From Oegoconia quadripuncta (taxonomy: Eukaryota > Arthropoda > Insecta > Lepidoptera > Autostichidae), in NCBI GenBank assembly GCA_949316235.1, contig OX438751.1:18228801-18292800 (forward strand): DNA of 64,000 nucleotides, written 5' to 3'; not shown here. More model-generated notes on the stretch are below. The model saw only the letters and a program-made list of their open reading frames with translations. It searched no databases and had not been told where the DNA came from. The stretch's first letter is position 1.

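Noticed and set aside
1..64000. CRISPR arrays, rRNA genes, viral genes or bacterial operons
   Set aside because: No regularly spaced repeats, rRNA-like segments or clustered non-transposon ORFs were seen; the window is a eukaryotic gene with introns full of transposons.

Overview
The window looks like a piece of a lepidopteran (moth or butterfly) chromosome. It is AT-rich, with small GC-rich coding exons spread over very long introns. It is crowded with repeat types familiar from Lepidoptera: tRNA-derived SINEs, non-LTR retrotransposon tails, mariner and hairpin elements. No prokaryotic, organellar or CRISPR features were seen. The species cannot be named from sequence alone.

One host gene runs through almost the whole window on the + strand: the insect whirlin orthologue dyschronic (dysc). 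Thirteen coding exons can be joined in phase from an ATG at 4304 to the window edge at 64000, giving about 607 residues and continuing beyond. The order is a low-complexity N-terminus with a conserved I-S-P-E-Q-V-L-R-L-F segment (exons 1-3), PDZ1 (exons 4-6), a linker (exon 6), PDZ2 (exons 7-8), a harmonin-homology domain (exons 9-10), then the start of the acidic/serine/proline-rich middle region (exons 11-13). The rest of the protein, expected to include a C-terminal PDZ, lies to the right. Exon 1 carries 20 nt of 5' leader behind a splice acceptor, so at least one non-coding exon lies upstream.

The introns hold the mobile DNA. Intron 3 holds an apparently full-length two-ORF non-LTR retrotransposon (about 10131-14830, - strand), with a third ORF filling its spacer. 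Intron 4 holds a Crypton-like recombinase relic and an RTE-like fragment. Intron 5 (16 kb) holds a perfect 56-bp-arm hairpin, a 5'-truncated reverse transcriptase inside another repeat, nested SINEs and foldback elements. Intron 7 holds a 1.2 kb Tc1/mariner-like element with 270-bp terminal inverted repeats, and another foldback element. Intron 8 holds a complete, potentially active mariner 139 bp before exon 9. Intron 9 holds a PIF/Harbinger-like MITE and an RT fragment, plus a recent SINE with an 11-bp target duplication.

The observations that most deserve a second look are the three-ORF chain of the LINE, the in-frame tandem splice sites in dysc (PDZ1 loop, exons 2 and 3, exon 12), the long-TIR transposon, the composite LINE insertion, and the intact mariner close to an exon. 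I did not find a clearly new multi-gene system. All family names come from motif recognition without database searches.
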